64,000 nucleotides of DNA. Source: Polytrichum commune. Lineage: Eukaryota > Streptophyta > Polytrichopsida > Polytrichales > Polytrichaceae. This document shows positions 1 through 11,760 of the stretch, one piece after another. The notes under the pieces were generated by a model. It did not search any database and was not told the DNA's origin. It saw only the letters and a program-made list of their open reading frames with translations. The stretch lies in contig OX485807.1 of assembly GCA_950295325.1 (NCBI GenBank), forward strand, positions 3,536,501-3,600,500. Reading direction: 5' to 3'. A program made the translations under genes and the position numbers. Each line of letters opens with the position of its first letter. Position 1 is the first letter of the stretch.

Positions 1-238
1 ATATTAGCCATGCCCACCTTAATACAGATAGGTAGGATCATGTTAAGTGTATAAACAATTATCAATCAAGACGATTCCTTCTCAAGTGTTGCGGTTTGGT
101 TTCCTAACACCCACCGAGGGGGTGCTAATTAAAATTGATCCCCTATGTGTTGGTTATCCTTTCATATCGACTTAAGCTCTATGGCCCCAACTTAAAAGTT
201 GATCCATGCAAAATAATAACCCTCAAGATCCACAACAA
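1..238. other. Unassigned AT-rich sequence
   Basis: No gene seen. The stretch around 80-200 (including the words cctaacacccaccgaggggg) resembles 61830-61920, so it is probably part of another dispersed repeat that I cannot delimit. Confidence 0.3.
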
Positions 239-240
239 TA

Positions 241-1183
241 CCGTAGTTTAATAGCAGGTTCGGCACAAAACAATTCTAAAAATAGATGCCTAAAATTTTG
301 GAATATTATTGGCATTTTTTGCCGAATATAAATTTAATTATTTTTCAAAATTGCCTAAAAGTAAGAAATTTTTACTTCTCACTAGATTTTTACTTACAAT
401 GAAAGCATGTGCGAATTTTGAAGGAGAGAAGGTGCTCCTTTTGTAATCAAGCTCACGTACATTAGTCCACAAAGAATATGGGTTAAGAAGTAGCAAGACT
501 CTAGGTGAGGCTTTTCAAATGTGTTGTACACAAAATTTTGGAGTCCAATTGAGCATAGAAGATGAAGTTTTATAGAATTTTGTCCAACTAACAAAAGTTG
601 AGAAATAAATCCTTCTTCCACCTCCAACAAGTTTTGTGTCAAAATAAGTCTTTATGCAAAAGATATGGACAAAACATTGCAGCCGTGTAAAGATCAAAAA
701 ATTAAAATGCGTTCACAACAGTTTTTTGGAGCTCATTTGTGCATAGAAGATCAACTTTTTGGGAATTTTGTTGGTCTAAGAAAAGTTTAGAAATCAAGTA
801 ATCTTTCACCTCCAACAAATTTTATGTCATTTGAAGACTCTATGCAAAAGTTATGCGTGCTATAAAAATGACGTCTAACTAGGTGCTTGACCTCAAAGTT
901 TACATATCCCATATGCATTGTTGAACACAACTCCACTCTACTTGCATAAAGCACAGAGCATTCTCAACTCTTCACTCACATCTTACTTGTCATTCAAAGC
1001 AAGAGAGATGTACAAGATATAAGTTGAAATAGAAAATTAAAAATGAATGTAAGCCGAATTTTTAAAAATTAAAAGAGAAAATTGCCGAAAATATGAATAT
1101 ACTATTTTTAGGTGCCGAACCTACTTTTTGAACTTTAATTAAATATTAGGCAGCAAGTTGCCTAACCTGCTAGTAAACTACGG
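241..1183 (-). mobile_element. Family F non-autonomous TIR element, copy 1
   Basis: Both ends match as inverted repeats: the left end reads CCGTAGTTTAATAGCAGGTT and the reverse complement of the right end reads CCGTAGTTTACTAGCAGGTT. Both are flanked outward by TA (239-240 and 1184-1185), as expected of a TA target-site duplication. The body matches, in reverse orientation, the second copy at 53448-54381 over its whole length. Inside, a block of roughly 150-190 bp (a phrase like ttttgcatagagtcttcaaa followed by ttgttggaggtgaaag) occurs twice in divergent form, so the element carries an internal duplication. The small ORFs in it are not conserved as proteins and I treat them as chance. TA duplication fits Tc1/mariner-like mobilisation, but the terminal motif is not one I recognise. 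Confidence 0.75.
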
Positions 1184-1185
1184 TA

Positions 1186-2364
1186 ATCAACATTTTTACC
1201 CTTCCCTCCCCTCCTCTGGTAGGAAGTAATTTTGACATGGGATTTATTTTCATTCCACTAATTTCACATCAAAATCCACTTTAAAGATCTTGAATCGAAA
1301 ATCCAATGCATGCGAATCAACAACAAATCTACAATGGACATGCTTTTTAGTTTGGATAAAAACTGGATTGCTTCAATGTCATGTGGTCATATACCAATGA
1401 ATGAGGATATTGAGAGAGGACTCATAACTACTTGATACTTGGCATATCATGGTATTAAACTTATTCATACAATGTTCAATAACACACAAGTGATACCATG
1501 GAATTTTGAAAGTGGGTATCAAGATGTGATACCAACTGGGTTTGGAGGTTTTTTTTATACCCGTACATGTACCCTTTTTGATACCTAGCTTGAACGTGCA
1601 CAACATTGGAATCCTCACATGCAACAATATCCTTGAGCCTTTTTGGAATGGCAATGTGCATGTTTCAATTTCAACCCCGAAAATGCTCAAGCAAACTGTA
1701 GACTACTTAAAGAATTTAACTCTTTCGTTTTAAAATACAGTCACTGAGCTCCAAAATTGTGGATGACTATTTTAAAACCATGTCCATACGCTTGTAATGT
1801 TCAAAAAAATTCATAAGCTTCATGATTCTAAATGAAACAAAGTTGACTTCAAGATATCATAAAATAATGACATAATAACGTGTGAGGGTCACAAGTGGGT
1901 CACTTTATAGGATTTTGTGTACCATGTGCAACAAAGGGTGATTTGTTTAGGTGTTGTTTTCTTTCAAAACATGAATTAAATGTTCCTTATAATCACTTAA
2001 TTCTCTAATACAACCTATGTGTTTGCACCTTATCATTACTTATATTTCCCAGACCAATGATATTTATTAGTCTATATTCCTTATAAGTAATGAAAAAATA
2101 ATCCATGTTTATACATAACATAGCATACATACTATTGCAAAAACAATTTCAAAAGTCATGAACTTTAGAGGGACTTCAAACAACACACAACGATATCACA
2201 ATTGCATATTATACACAACCATATCAACAACTAAATCATCATACACCATATGCATTACAATAGTGTAGGTGTATTTGCCAGATAAATAAATGATTGTGTG
2301 CTAGAAAAACACAACAACCACTATGTAGGAGTTTGTGCACAAGCACAAACCTCATAGACGAACC
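1186..2364. other. No recognised feature
   Basis: AT-rich sequence. Short overlapping ORFs on both strands at 1379-1733 give no family match and no intron or start context. I see no transposon ends. Confidence 0.3.
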
Positions 2365-2730
2365 CTATACATTTCTCTCAGTCACGAACTTTTCCAGCTC
2401 CTTCACATCAATCCTATCTAGTGTGTATACTTTGTTGGTAGCATTGTAGCTTATAGTCGTAGTAGAAGTAATGCAATCCACATCGATCCATTTGCTATTG
2501 GTGTGATCATATTTGAATTTGTTACGGCCCAAATGTTTCCTGTAATATTTCAACATTACTTCAATATAGAGATTGTAAGGATCTTGCCTCCCAAATTCTT
2601 GGACTTGGACCAAGAGGTCAATCGGGTGCCTCAAACCCTCAAACGTATGCCCATTATGCCGCTTCATGACATGCACCCTCCCAACCCACCATGAACCTTC
2701 ATATGCTCTAGACAAAAATGTTAGTAGCAT
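2365..2730 (-). pseudogene. Exon-like coding relic, unknown family
   Basis: A single open frame of about 121 codons, ending TAA-free until its own stop near 2365, which is long for this AT-rich DNA. The protein has balanced composition, with a tryptophan pair near its start (GSWWVGRV), a basic middle (YYRKHLGRNKFKYD) and a hydrophilic end rich in D, K and E. There is no hydrophobic signal or membrane segment. Just upstream in the minus strand lies TGCTACTAACATTTTTGTCTAG, split here as a TACTAAC branch-like site followed 11-12 bases later by a polypyrimidine-AG at 2709-2708. The true exon may therefore begin at 2707 and the apparent ATG at 2730 would be intronic. A TIR element (2782-3368) sits just upstream, apparently inside that intron. 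The family is not recognised; it resembles uncharacterised moss proteins from memory only. It may be a gene 3' exon or a relic. Confidence 0.4.
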
Positions 2731-2781
2731 TTCCAGTTTATTGGTACGAGTTGGCTTAGTGCATGCTTACAAACAAATCAT

Positions 2782-3368
2782 GGGCCAAAGCATGGTAAAG
2801 TGAACAAAAGGTGTACCTTGTCAATTTAAAGAGGTAAGTAGCCACATTTCATAGTTATATAACTCAAAACAATAATGATTCATATTAAGGTTGTTGATAA
2901 GGTAGATGATGATGTTTTCATGATCATTTTTGCAAACTACATGATTTACATCCATAGAAGTAGATTCTAAAGTTTGTAGAATCAACTTCCATGACTGCCA
3001 CTTTTTGGAAAGTGAAAGTGAAGCATACCTTAAGAAAATGTATTTGACTTCAAATTTGTGGCACAATAACATACAATATGATCTTGCCAAGCACTTCAAT
3101 TATACATGCAAATCATAACAAAAGTTGAAATGAAGGAGGCTTTAGCTCAAATCCACCACTGAGTTCAAGATCTACTTCATACGTACCTCCATAACAATAT
3201 TGAGACACAAATTTTGTACTATATCTGGTTCAAACCCATTGGAGGGCTCCACGGTCTTAAATTGACATTTTGTAAAGAATTGAGCATGCTTCACTTACTA
3301 TATATAAAAATTGTATCATAGTTGAAGGGCATACCACTTTTCTTGTTAGCTTTACCATGCTTTGGCCC
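2782..3368. mobile_element. TIR element with 19-bp perfect ends
   Basis: The left end GGGCCAAAGCATGGTAAAG (2782-2800) is exactly repeated in inverted form at 3350-3368, and weaker similarity continues inward. GGGCC at the outer edge recalls PIF/Harbinger (Tourist) MITEs. The right flank begins TTA, but the left flank (cat) does not match, so the target duplication is not intact. An ORF on the minus strand at 2821-3099 lies inside it, and I see no family in that ORF. About 587 bp. Confidence 0.6.
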
Positions 3369-3714
3369 TTATACTAAGCATGCATAAACCCTAGGATCCT
3401 AAACTTCAACCCTTACATTAGTTTTACTAAAATATAATGGCCCACATTTTATACTTATCTACTTTACTTATAATGGGGTTCTCTACATTTAATGGACCCT
3501 TCATTCTTTGTAATTCCTTTATGATTTTTAGTTTATTTTTTTAGTCCTCCCTACATTATGTTGGATGTTGTTTGTAAAATGCACTAAGTGACCCACCCGT
3601 GTTGACGGTCCAACTTTTGTCAAAGCTATACAAAACTATGTGCTTTCAATCAATGAAAGTACTACAAACCAAAACATTAAATTTGTTGCTCTTCATGCGT
3701 CTAATAGCCCACCC

Positions 3715-3862
3715 ACACTTATTGGTGTTGACCATCAGCGAATGGTTCCTACCAACAGGGGCCACTTTTAGAGTTGCTTTAGCTAATGAGAGTCACTGAA
3801 TGTAACCAGTGTTGGTACTCACCATTCATTGGTGGCCCACACCAGTAAGTGTGGGTGGGCTA
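3715..3862. mobile_element. Family C MITE, copy 1
   Basis: The ends are inverted repeats: TAGCCCACCCACACTTATTG at the left and its near reverse complement ending GTGTGGGTGGGCTA at the right. TAA lies directly outside both ends, a possible 3-bp target duplication. A second degraded copy with the same centre (ggttcctaccaaca) is at 48780-48938. Non-coding. Confidence 0.6.
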
Positions 3863-4420
3863 TAAGTTAAACTATCGAAAGTCCGCTTTTGACAAGAAAG
3901 TTAACATGGAGGCATAGCTCACTTAGAATACTATAGACAATACTCAAAATAAATAAATTCAAGAGACATAATTTGCTGTTTAGTTTTATTTATTTTTAAA
4001 TCCCCTGTACATGATGCAGATTTTGTTGCAATCCAATTAAGCCACCTCTCCCATCCATGATCTTAAAGTGAAAAGTGGGTCATTTTAGGGCATCCAAGCA
4101 TTTAGGGGTTAATTCATGGATGCTGATTTGCCACAAAGAATCAAAAACATTCAAACACAATATTGTTTATGAAGTAGTATAGCATGCAAGCATTAAACAC
4201 AAACTTCAAAACATGACACAACTTAGTGTTTTTTTTGATGTTAAGCTCATATGATTGACCTTGACAAATTTTCATCATATAATGAACAAAACTTTGATCC
4301 TCTTGTGCAAACCGTTTCAGGTTCACTTATGAGCTTACGGCTATGCTCAAGGTGAAGTGCTCCTCATTCACGCTAGCACCAGTGGTTGATGTCATTTCTC
4401 TCTCTCTAACTAAATAGACA

Positions 4421-4610
4421 CACTACACTAACTGTTTTATTTAGTGTGGCATTAAAATTGGTGTATTATGTTAATTAGAGTGGTCTTACTAACCTGTCGT
4501 GTAGCACTACCAAGTGTTGTAAGACACCCTCTCTAGTTGCCACCCAATGACTACAACATAATTAGTGTGGGTCGAGCGTGAATAGTATGGGCCTCACCAA
4601 TCCATATGTT
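4421..4610. mobile_element. Family H element, CACTACACT end
   Basis: Begins CACTACACTAACTGTTTTAT. It matches 12103-12330 over phrases such as tggtcttactaacctgtcgtgtagca and the following block ending caatgactac. The right end is degraded, so the boundary is approximate. The start is related to the CTACACTAAAT ends of families A and D. Non-coding. Confidence 0.45.
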
Positions 4611-4619
4611 AAATGTTGT

Positions 4620-5100
4620 GCTTGAAACTAGGGCTCCAAAAACTACTTGAAAAACTACTACATTGACTATCCCATTTTGTAAGGGAGGGCTAATAGTGCA
4701 TGTGGGACATTGGTGAAGGTGATCCTAAATTTCTTTATGCTATTAAATTAGTCCCACCAAAAGGTCTAGGAAGCATTGTTCATATTAGCACTATTCATTG
4801 AAAATACTATTCATAGCAACATTATTCACTGACAAACATGTGCATATAATTTATATTTATATCACTCTACAACCACCTTAGAGCACGAAATAATTTTCTT
4901 GAAATGTGTGGTATGCTCTCACTAATTTTGAGACTTAGCAAAATAGTGTGTGTTTTGGGAATTAGTACCACACACACTGATTGGAATGATAAGTGTAGTA
5001 CTTGGTTGTGTAGAAAGTGGTTAGTGTTTCATCAATCCTTGCATATGTCGTTACCGCATAGGTTGAGACCATGTAGAATCCCATGAGAGGTAATCCACAA
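4620..5100. repeat. Dispersed repeat shared with 24360-24530
   Basis: Blocks such as ctacattgactatcccatttt (here) and ctacattgattatcctattta (near 24420), and the phrase around ctcactaattttgagactta with its inverted counterpart near 24490, show that the two places share sequence. I cannot define ends. The small plus ORF at 4904-5086 lies inside and is probably chance. Confidence 0.35.
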
Positions 5101-6146
5101 GTGATTGAAATGGTCTATTTGGGCCTCTCCATAAAACCAAATCTTTTTTTTTTTTTTTTTTGGAGCTACATACCATTTTAATCAATTATGCCCAAAGCCA
5201 CCTATCTAGAGTTAATTCATCAATCAAGTGCACTTTACCAATGATTTGAATGCTTAGGTTCGTTGAATGCTTAGGTTCATTGAAGGTTTGGGTTCAAATA
5301 CGCAGCCCGCGTATCTTGGATCCCTCACCCCTCATCCTAAAATTTAGATATATTGGAAGTGGTTGACTGATTCCTGCCCATAGAATTGAAGCAAACAAAA
5401 AGTATGTCCAAACTTACTTAAATATGAGATACACAAAAATTATGGATAGTCAAAGCCACATATATGAACACCAAATATCTTCTCCTTGATATAAGTGTGG
5501 TAAATTCAGTTTCAAACCCTGAAAATAGTGTGTCATTCAATTATTAAAAACGAAAACTTGATTTTGAGACTTGGTGATGGCTCGTAGAAATTAGGTAAAT
5601 AAGCCGTACATGGAGACCTACGACCTTTATGATTCAAGGTGTGTGACACACATTGTACGCATGATTCTAGTGTTCGAAACAACAATTTAAAACGTAAGTG
5701 TGCTTGTTTGTACTAGACGACGCAATTCTAGGGTGATTGTATATTGGGGACCAATTCATACTACAAGTGTCCACGAATGGGGCCTTGAATGTATAATAGG
5801 ACTTCCGTCACATGAGTGCGAGCGGTGGGAGTTAAAAAAATCGAAGGAAACTTGGACGAGATTCTCGGATCATCTCCCAAGCATTGGGTGGGAGTGAGTT
5901 TCGAAAAAGGAGCTCAACTCTAGGTTTTAGGTCCTATAATAGATCTATAAGTCATAGTGCAGTGGCAGAGGAGAATGTCAGAAGCCAAACTAAGGGCCCA
6001 AAGTTTGGGGCTTAGCTTGGGTTCGCACCTTTTTAAGACGTATATTGTGGGGCGAGTGTGACGTGGTAAACGGATTTTGGCCTCACATTCGGGGAGCTTT
6101 GTCCGGAGGTTGACCCCCTTTAATTTGTTTTCCAAGTCGAGCCTTT
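5101..6146. other. No recognised gene; poly(T) tract
   Basis: A run of about 17-18 T occurs near 5144-5161. It could be the reverse of a poly(A) tail of a minus-strand retroposon, but I found no flanking duplication. The rest shows no feature I can name. Confidence 0.3.
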
Positions 6147-6642
6147 GGGCCACTTCACACACGAGCCAAGAGCCGTGACCGTGAAAATGAGGTGAGAGCC
6201 CAAGAGAAAGTGTCCAAACACTGTCCCAAGACGCTTCCAAAATCATGGAAGTGTGGTCACGGGCCCTCAAGTGTAGTGTGAAGTCATATGTGACTGGGCC
6301 CTCAACCAAGTGTTGTTTCGATGAATGAATTTCTATTCACACGGGGTTGTCACACGTGATGAAATATATCGAATCGACGGTTGTGAGATTTTGGAGTGTC
6401 GTGGTCTCCTGGTTTTGTGTTAGGCCTACCTCCAAGAGGTGGTTTTTGAAAATAGTCAAGGTGACCATCAAACATAATCCATTTGATGCCATGTAGGCTT
6501 TACACCCATCTTGCAGTCACTTACTCCGTTGGTCCCTCAAGCACAGTGTGAAGCGGACTTGGATCGGCTCTGCCTTTTTCACCAATGAGAGTGCTTGGAG
6601 TGCAATGGTCACGGGCCCTCATTCTCGTGTGGGAAGTGGCCC
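6147..6642 (+). mobile_element. Family B PIF/Harbinger-like MITE, copy 1
   Basis: Starts GGGCCACTTCACACACGAGC and ends in the inverted form (gtgggaagtggccc). Its body is shared with 20466, 27672, 55900, 60216 and 60713: phrases such as agccaagagccgtgacc, tcacacatgat and ggtggtttttgaaaat recur in the same order. GGGCC ends with TTA-type 3-bp duplications are typical of PIF/Harbinger-derived MITEs; here the flanks are TTT and TAA, so the duplication has decayed. ORFs running through it on both strands are not real genes. Confidence 0.75.
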
Positions 6643-7977
6643 TAAGGAGCTATACGATGATCTTTGTTCCAAAAGGGGTTGCGATCAAATGAATGATAAA
6701 AATTTAGAGTTGCTTGTCGAAAATTTCACAGTATACACCCAAAATGAATGCTCCTCAACTCACGCAAATAGTGTGAGATGATGGCCAATTCCAAATCGCA
6801 TCCATGGCCATTTTCCTCATAATTTTTGGAGCTTGTATGAAAATCTTCGTTGTCAAAATCGATATTGATGATGATATTAAATGGTCATATAGGTCCCACC
6901 ATTTAAATAGACAATTGAGATTAGAACAACTACCACCTTCTGAGCACGTAGTTCAATCTCTTATTAACACATATCTTTTCAGTTTCCATTCTTACATCCA
7001 CACCTAACCACACACCACTCAAAGATAGATGTGCAATTGGAAGAAAAAAAATGACCATGAAAGGCCCAGTTGAAGCTTAAATCTTGGGAACCACTTATTG
7101 CTTGGAAGTCGTTTTGAGAAGGTGATTTTGAACTTAGCACTAGCGATCCAAATTGCGCCAATGAGATTAAGTTGGCATAAATCAATCATAAACCTATAGG
7201 GAGTAGGTTCTATTGGGAACATGTTATAGCTTGGGATGTTTATATTTTAAAAAAAGATGATCGTAAACTTAGCACTAGAGATCTCGACTTGGTAATTTAT
7301 AAGCATGATAGCGGGGACACCCATATACTCATGTAAAGCCAACTCAAGTCTTCAATTTGATGTTTTGTCTATTTCATATAAAACCGTTGATAATTTGAAT
7401 GTGTGTTTCTTCATGTAAATTAAATTATATAGAGAATTGTATTATAATTGTGCATGGACCCATGACATGAGAAATTTCTAGATAAATCTAGAGCATGTGA
7501 CAACTATATGTGGGAACAGATTATTTAGGTATTGATCAATTGATACACATACATGGTTGATGAGCATTGTAGACAAATAGTGTAAATTACCCTCTCTTTT
7601 TCTTTTCTTTTAACTTGAGGAAACAACAATAAGTGTTAAATATTAACACTTGTTACGCTTGGCAGCTATGCAAGTACGAGTTTTCATTTCAAAGTTAACT
7701 ACAATTCATATAAATGTCAATCATTTCTCCACAGATAAAACTTATAAACCATATATTACCACAACATCTTATTACAAAGACACTAACATACAATACAAGT
7801 CACCGATTTGAAGTTTAAGATTGAAAAGAAAAAGAAAAAGAAAACACCTATTTTTTACAATGGTTATGTAAAGCAACAACTCAAGTCTAGCCAATTATGA
7901 ATAATTTAGAATCGTTTTGCAAGAACAACAATTTTAACCTTCCAAATATAGTAGTGGTAGTAGTAGTAGTAGTAGTA
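6643..7977. other. No recognised gene; (TAG)n microsatellite at the end
   Basis: A trinucleotide repeat of TAG/TGG units lies at about 7951-7979, directly against the start of the family E element. Other small ORFs overlap each other on both strands and show no family. Confidence 0.4.
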
Positions 7978-8490
7978 GCACATTGTTTATGATCTTTAGT
8001 GTCACAAGCGCACTAGTGTCACTTACCATGTTTTGAGGCATTTGCTATTAGTGTTACCTCGGGATGCTTGGCATTCAAGTGCGCTTCCTAGTATCTTGGC
8101 ATGAGTAGGTTCAATACAGTTATGATGTGTATGATATGTGACACAATGGTGTGCGAGGTGACTGAAATGTGCACAGACAACACTTGGCATTGGTATGTCT
8201 AAGAATATCTTCCTCTTGCATACTAAAATGTAAAAACATGACACTTGCCATGAGTGTGTTGAATACTATCTTCCCCTTGCACACTAAAAATGCAAAACTA
8301 TCATCTCAAGTAACCCAATGTGCTATGCTAAATTTCATAATGTAGATAATGTATCACCTACAAAGTTACTTACGTTGACAAAGAGTATCATACTGGCAAT
8401 TAACGGACGAGACACTTTGAAACCTCTAGGCATCTAGTTTAGGCCTTCACAAATAGTGTACGTGCCACTAAAATACCCTAAACGGTGTAG
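7978..8490 (-). mobile_element. Family E element, copy 1 (reverse orientation)
   Basis: The reverse complement of this stretch lines up with 61927-62473: the phrases acttgagatgatag, ccttgcacacta/aagatattc, tgccaagt and gttttgaggc appear in the matching inverted order. Its outer right end is aaacggtgtag, the inverse of the CTACACC-type start. The minus ORF at 8023-8244 lies within the repeat and is probably chance. Confidence 0.6.
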
Positions 8491-9191
8491 CACCACGAAG
8501 GCTTTGGATTTGTGGCGTCCGGGCCAATGACAAGTGAATTTTGTCCTCATAACATGCGACCGGATCTCAACTCACTCTTCTTGACCATTGACGGTCAAGG
8601 AGTTTATCATAATATACTATTATTGTTGTTATTTTTATTATTATCGGAGTTAGTAGTATTATTGAGGTGAGGCGGTTGTGGGCCACCCGTATGCTTCATT
8701 TCCTTTTAAGCTACACTCCTTCCCAAGGGATAAGGGAGTTGGCTTCATTATCCATTATGATATTGGGGACCTAGTATATGTCGAAGCTACTACATTGCGA
8801 TATAGAGAATTGTAAATTGTCCTTTTTGGTTTTGAAATTTGTGGTTGTGATGGAGAGTGGCAATACCCATGTGGCTATGAATTTGAAGCTCATGGCCACA
8901 AACAAAAGTTATAAATGTGGCTCTTCAAGTGGAAAATGTCATGACGACCTGCCAAATTAGTTGGACATGTTCACTAACTACGAAAGAACAAATACTAAAT
9001 AAAGAGTGTATGCTAGTATTTGTATAAATCATATTACGAACGAATTATTCTCAAAACCAAACTAGAAGCCGCCCTTTTGGAGTGGCGGGTGGAGTCATGT
9101 GGAGGTTTTTGAATAAACTTCATATTTCTATCTCCTACTAGACAAAGCAATGGTTAGAATTGGCAAGTAGGTACAAGCCATCCACTTTGAA
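8491..9191. other. No recognised feature
   Basis: The plus ORF at 8778-8960 (about 60 codons) has no family or context support. No transposon ends seen. Confidence 0.25.
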
Positions 9192-9722
9192 ATGGCTCCC
9201 AAAAAACAAAAAACAAAACAAAAGTTTCAATTAGAAGTCTTGGGTAGAAAAATATTCACTAGCTTCCAAGAATAAAGAGGCTATTCTATATTTTATGAAA
9301 GAAAAAACTGATAGACTACTCAAAAACTTGTTTCCTTTGGAAGACTTTTTAGGATCTTCAAATCCTCTTTGCTCCCTGCTACAAAGGTAGATGTGCCTGA
9401 TTTGGATTATGATCTTGAATGGACACCTATCTTGGAGTGGTGCATGGTTGGGTGTGAATATAAGAACAAACATCAAAAATACATGTATCGAAAAGAGATT
9501 GGACTATTGTGTGCTCAATATTTGTTACCCATTCTAGACATACTATTTAGTCAACATAATCAGGGGGATGTATATGATCATTTATCAACTCATAGAATTT
9601 TCGCTTTGGCAATGAATAAGGTATTCATACGAGCCCCGACAATTATGAGGAAAGCTACTTTCGGGCACAATTTAAAATTTCTAATCATCTCCTACCAATT
9701 ACATGTTGTATGTCCTATATGA
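9192..9722 (+). pseudogene. Frameshifted coding relic, unknown family (N-terminal part)
   Basis: An ATG at 9192 opens a lysine/glutamine-rich start (MAPKKQKTKQKFQLE). Near 9240 the sense frame shifts by one and continues as WVEKYSLASKNKEAILYFMK and onward to about 9396, then shifts again to a frame open from 9369 to a stop at 9720-9722. The last part has a tryptophan- and cysteine-containing segment (EWTPILEWCMVGCEY) and a hydrophobic stretch (LCAQYLLPILDILF). Each segment picks up where the previous one is interrupted, which argues for one old gene with small indels. Nothing is recognised; it may be the start of the longer relic that continues past 10,000. Confidence 0.45.
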
Positions 9723-9999
9723 GATGGGTGTCGAAAAAATAAGTATTCATTTAAGACCCACTTACTTTAGGTCGGTGAATTCATCACCTCCATAACATAT
9801 GATTGGTTATATATATATATATAATATTGAACGGATTGAAGTGAATTCATAAAACCAAAAAGGAATGTAAGAGGTCTAAATGGACATGGTTGTTAAACCG
9901 GTCAATATCTTCTAGAATGTAGCACGTTTATTGATTGTATAACAAAATTCTAAGACGGTTGTACAATGTTAACAATTGATAAACATGCCTTTGGTAAGG
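9723..9999. other. Spacer with a short (TA)n run
   Basis: A TA microsatellite lies near 9811-9825. No coding signal or transposon end is seen here. Confidence 0.4.
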
Positions 10000-11760
10000 C
10001 TCACGGACCCTTGATAGAGTTCCACCACCCAAAAAATATTGAGTGGACATATACCATGCCTCGTCAAATTCAATAGACCGGGAATATGTGTTAAAGTCTA
10101 GTCAACCCATTAACAAAGGATGTGTGGATAATAAGATGCACATTGAGTTCTTCTTGTGCCTTGATAAGTGCAAAAGCCGGAACTTATCTATAGGGTAAGT
10201 GGTTCATGGGGGCTATAATGGATGGAATGTCTCAACAAAATTCTATTATTTCTTCTTTCATTTTCAACTAAACCGAAACTTTCCTCATTGTTAACCTTGA
10301 AAGGACAAAGGGTGGTTTCATATGGGATATGTGACGGTTTGTTCACCCCTCCCTCCCAACAAGCATTGTAATTATATTTTATGTAATATTTGGTATTTAG
10401 TTAGTTTTTAGTACAATTTCACTAAATGAGGAAGTGAAAGAAAGTTATATGTGATAATGGTAAGTAGATGTACATGGTATGTATTTGAGTCCAGATCATT
10501 TACATAAACTAAAATGATTTTGATAATCCATTTTACACAAATGTATGGTCCAATTGAAATGCTCCATATGGTAAACACATTGATTTTATAGGACCACTTT
10601 TGAAACTTTCAGTTTAAAACATCAAAATTAATCTTAAATCCCTTCATTTGACATCTTGAGGTTTGGATAAGATCTCTCAGACCTTTTAAGGTTCATGTCA
10701 AAACTATTGAGTGATTGTAGACATCACAACATCCAAATAACTTCATTTAAAGATGGTCTACAAGGTCGTACTATGGTTGTCCATGTTATCACATTACCTC
10801 TAGGAGTAAACTTGATGGACTAAATAGAATTGGCCTCCATTGTGGTTCTATTCTCGTGCAATCAAGACAGTCGGAGATGACCCTAAACTATTGGGGTGAT
10901 AGTGGAGAGGTACCCATTTCCGAATGGAATGGTTGGTTGTTCGATTCCCATTGTGAAATCTTCTCTTTACTTGATGGAAAAAACCTTGTTAAGTTGGTAA
11001 AAAGCCAAGAGCCCACCCACCGCAAGGTTAGGCAATAAACCCCACCTTGCACCAAGAGGATTCTTGAGCAGGGTAGGACCAACAAGCTCAAATTTAAGTT
11101 GGATTTCCCACGTTATTTATTTATTTGCAATCAAGGCCATGTATGACAAGCATTAGACAACAAGATGTGATAATCAATCCAAGCAAAGGGTAGGAGGATA
11201 TGCATGTATGCATGTAACTCCCATGACATGGCCGTTACATAGATTATTGTTGTCATAGAGCCAATAATATTACCCAACCGGAAGCAACAAATGACACAAA
11301 AAAATTGTGTTCTAGTAAAGGTTAAGGAATTTAGCATTTAGACTCATTATTTATCTACCCATTGAGGTAGTATAAGTTGGCTTGAAAAGGGATGATCTTG
11401 CCTTCAATAACACTAAGTGGGAGTAAACCAAGTTCGTCGTAACATTGGGCAGGGTCCTATGGATTATGATAGAATTGCATGTGATGTTGTTGTTTTGGAT
11501 TGAAAAAGAAATGCTATTTATGATGATGTTCTTGTGAAATTTGACAAGTCACGGGGAGATAACAACCTTATCATAAGTCGAATATTAAGATCATGTGGCA
11601 TAGCCACACCCCTAATGTTGGCTTAGTTAATCATGTTTAGGATTGTCACCCTTCATGGGATGTTGTGGTTTCACCAGATACACACAAAAAGTTCCCAAGA
11701 TGTCTTCTTCAGATCCTCATAGCCTTGTATGTGTTTTTGGCAATGAAATCAAGTCTTGTT
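10000..11760 (+). pseudogene. Long decayed coding region, unknown family
   Basis: One frame (position 2 modulo 3) stays coherent from about 10773 to 11620. It is broken by only a handful of stops, including TAA at 11036 and a few near 11138-11250. Well-formed stretches in it are SEWNGWLFDSHCEIFSLLDG (about 10917-10976), the part read as KLDFPRYLFICNQGHV (about 11090-11140), and GQGPMDYDRIACDVVVLD then DDVLVKFDKSRGDNNLIISR (about 11450-11580). A shifted frame continues as HPSWDVVVSPDTHKKFP (about 11650-11700). Short coding-like pieces also occur at 10000-10200 (EFHHPKNIEWTY, KMHIEFFLCLDKCKS). Several stops are TGA or TAG in places where CGA or CAG would fit, as from C-to-T decay. The family is unrecognised and probably belongs with the 9192-9722 relic. 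Confidence 0.4.

Noticed and set aside
394-697. Minus-strand ORFs inside family F (and their counterparts near 53926-54165)
   Set aside because: They recur only because the DNA repeat recurs; start and stop positions differ between the copies and there is no family.
5144-5161. Poly(T) as a minus-strand retroposon tail
   Set aside because: I could not find a matching target duplication on the other side.
5920-6309. 129-codon minus ORF
   Set aside because: Its larger part lies in a family B MITE and is not open in the other copies.
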